The translations under genes and the position numbers were made by a program. The notes under the pieces were generated by a model. That model was not told where the DNA came from, did not search any database, and saw only the letters and a list, made by a program, of their open reading frames with translations. This document shows positions 5,238-5,427 of a DNA stretch of 5,427 bases, piece by piece. This stretch comes from Polaromonas sp. (GTDB taxonomy: Bacteria > Pseudomonadota > Gammaproteobacteria > Burkholderiales > Burkholderiaceae_C): positions 1 through 5,427 of the forward strand of contig JANYFF010000052.1 in assembly GCA_025362825.1 (NCBI GenBank), given 5' to 3'. How positions within the stretch are numbered: position 1 is the first letter of the stretch; the number at the start of each line of letters is the position of its first letter.

Positions 5238-5427
5238 ATGACCACTTGTCAGCGAACACAAACAGGTATTCGATGGGTGTCTGTCGCAACTTGCGTATGG
5301 ATGCCCGCTGTCTTTGCCATCCTGACCGGCTGTAGCACCGCTCCTTCCGTTCCGAATGCCGCTGCAGCAGACCTGATATTCATCAACGCAAAAGTTCTGA
5401 CAGTAGACGCGCGCTTCTCCGTTGTCC
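5238..5427 (+). CDS. Lipoprotein amidohydrolase, YtcJ-like (5' part only)
   Basis: Only 63 residues are in the window; the gene runs off the right edge. The N-terminus has a short polar/basic region, a hydrophobic core at about 12-30 and the lipobox LTGC, with Cys32 as the predicted lipidated residue. This implies export and anchoring to a membrane. After a short Ala/Pro/Ser linker the mature part reads ADLIFINAKVLTVDARFSV (44-62). This matches the first strands of the small beta domain that opens YtcJ-type members of the metal-dependent amidohydrolase superfamily (compare ADLILxNGKIxTVD). The metal ligands would come later and cannot be checked. Relatives hydrolyse amides, carbamates or similar C-N bonds, but the substrate is open. 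It is apparently a separate transcription unit from the Liv/SDR operon, about 1.9 kb away across mobile-element debris. Confidence 0.75.
   Translation, partial: MTTCQRTQTGIRWVSVATCVWMPAVFAILTGCSTAPSVPNAAAADLIFINAKVLTVDARFSVV

Overview
The window looks like GC-rich proteobacterial DNA, most likely a betaproteobacterium of the Burkholderiales. This rests on codon style, the Liv-type transporter gene arrangement and the kinds of insertion sequence present; no rRNA or marker gene confirms it. It has three parts.

(1) Positions 1-3344 hold an intact, tightly packed plus-strand operon. It contains the 3' end of a LivF-type ABC transporter ATPase, two short-chain dehydrogenases/reductases (SDRs), and a periplasmic branched-chain-amino-acid-type substrate-binding protein with its own strong ribosome binding site. 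LivF overlaps the first SDR by 20 bp, and the first SDR overlaps the second by 7 bp. The natural reading is uptake of a small carboxylate or amide-like substrate coupled to NAD-dependent oxidation or reduction of it or its breakdown product. The substrate cannot be read from the sequence.

(2) Positions 3345-5237 hold no intact gene. After about 94 bp of intergenic DNA with two hairpins comes a pile-up of decayed fragments. First is an IS66-family element on the minus strand, with the tnpA head joined to the tnpC tail and the middle deleted (about 3439-3827). Next is the 3' third of an IS3-family (IS150-like) orfB on the minus strand with its terminal inverted repeat (3828 to about 4170). Then come a piece of IS21-family istA on the plus strand (about 4173-4350), roughly 145 bp of unassigned AT-richer DNA, and a piece of an IS630-family transposase on the plus strand (about 4497-4651). 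Last is the C-terminal part of a UvrD/Rep-like helicase on the minus strand (4632 to about 5220). Most of these carry visible lesions: single-base frameshifts, in-frame stops, or loss of conserved residues. Four IS families in about 1.2 kb mark an insertion hot spot or the edge of an acquired or rearranged block.

(3) From 5238 to the window end a new plus-strand gene begins. It encodes a lipoprotein whose mature N-terminus resembles YtcJ-like metal-dependent amidohydrolases. Its ribosome binding site, and probably its promoter, lie in or beside the helicase remnant.

I found no intact novel system, CRISPR array, tRNA, rRNA or riboswitch. The interest lies in the nested IS debris and in how the helicase relic was inactivated.
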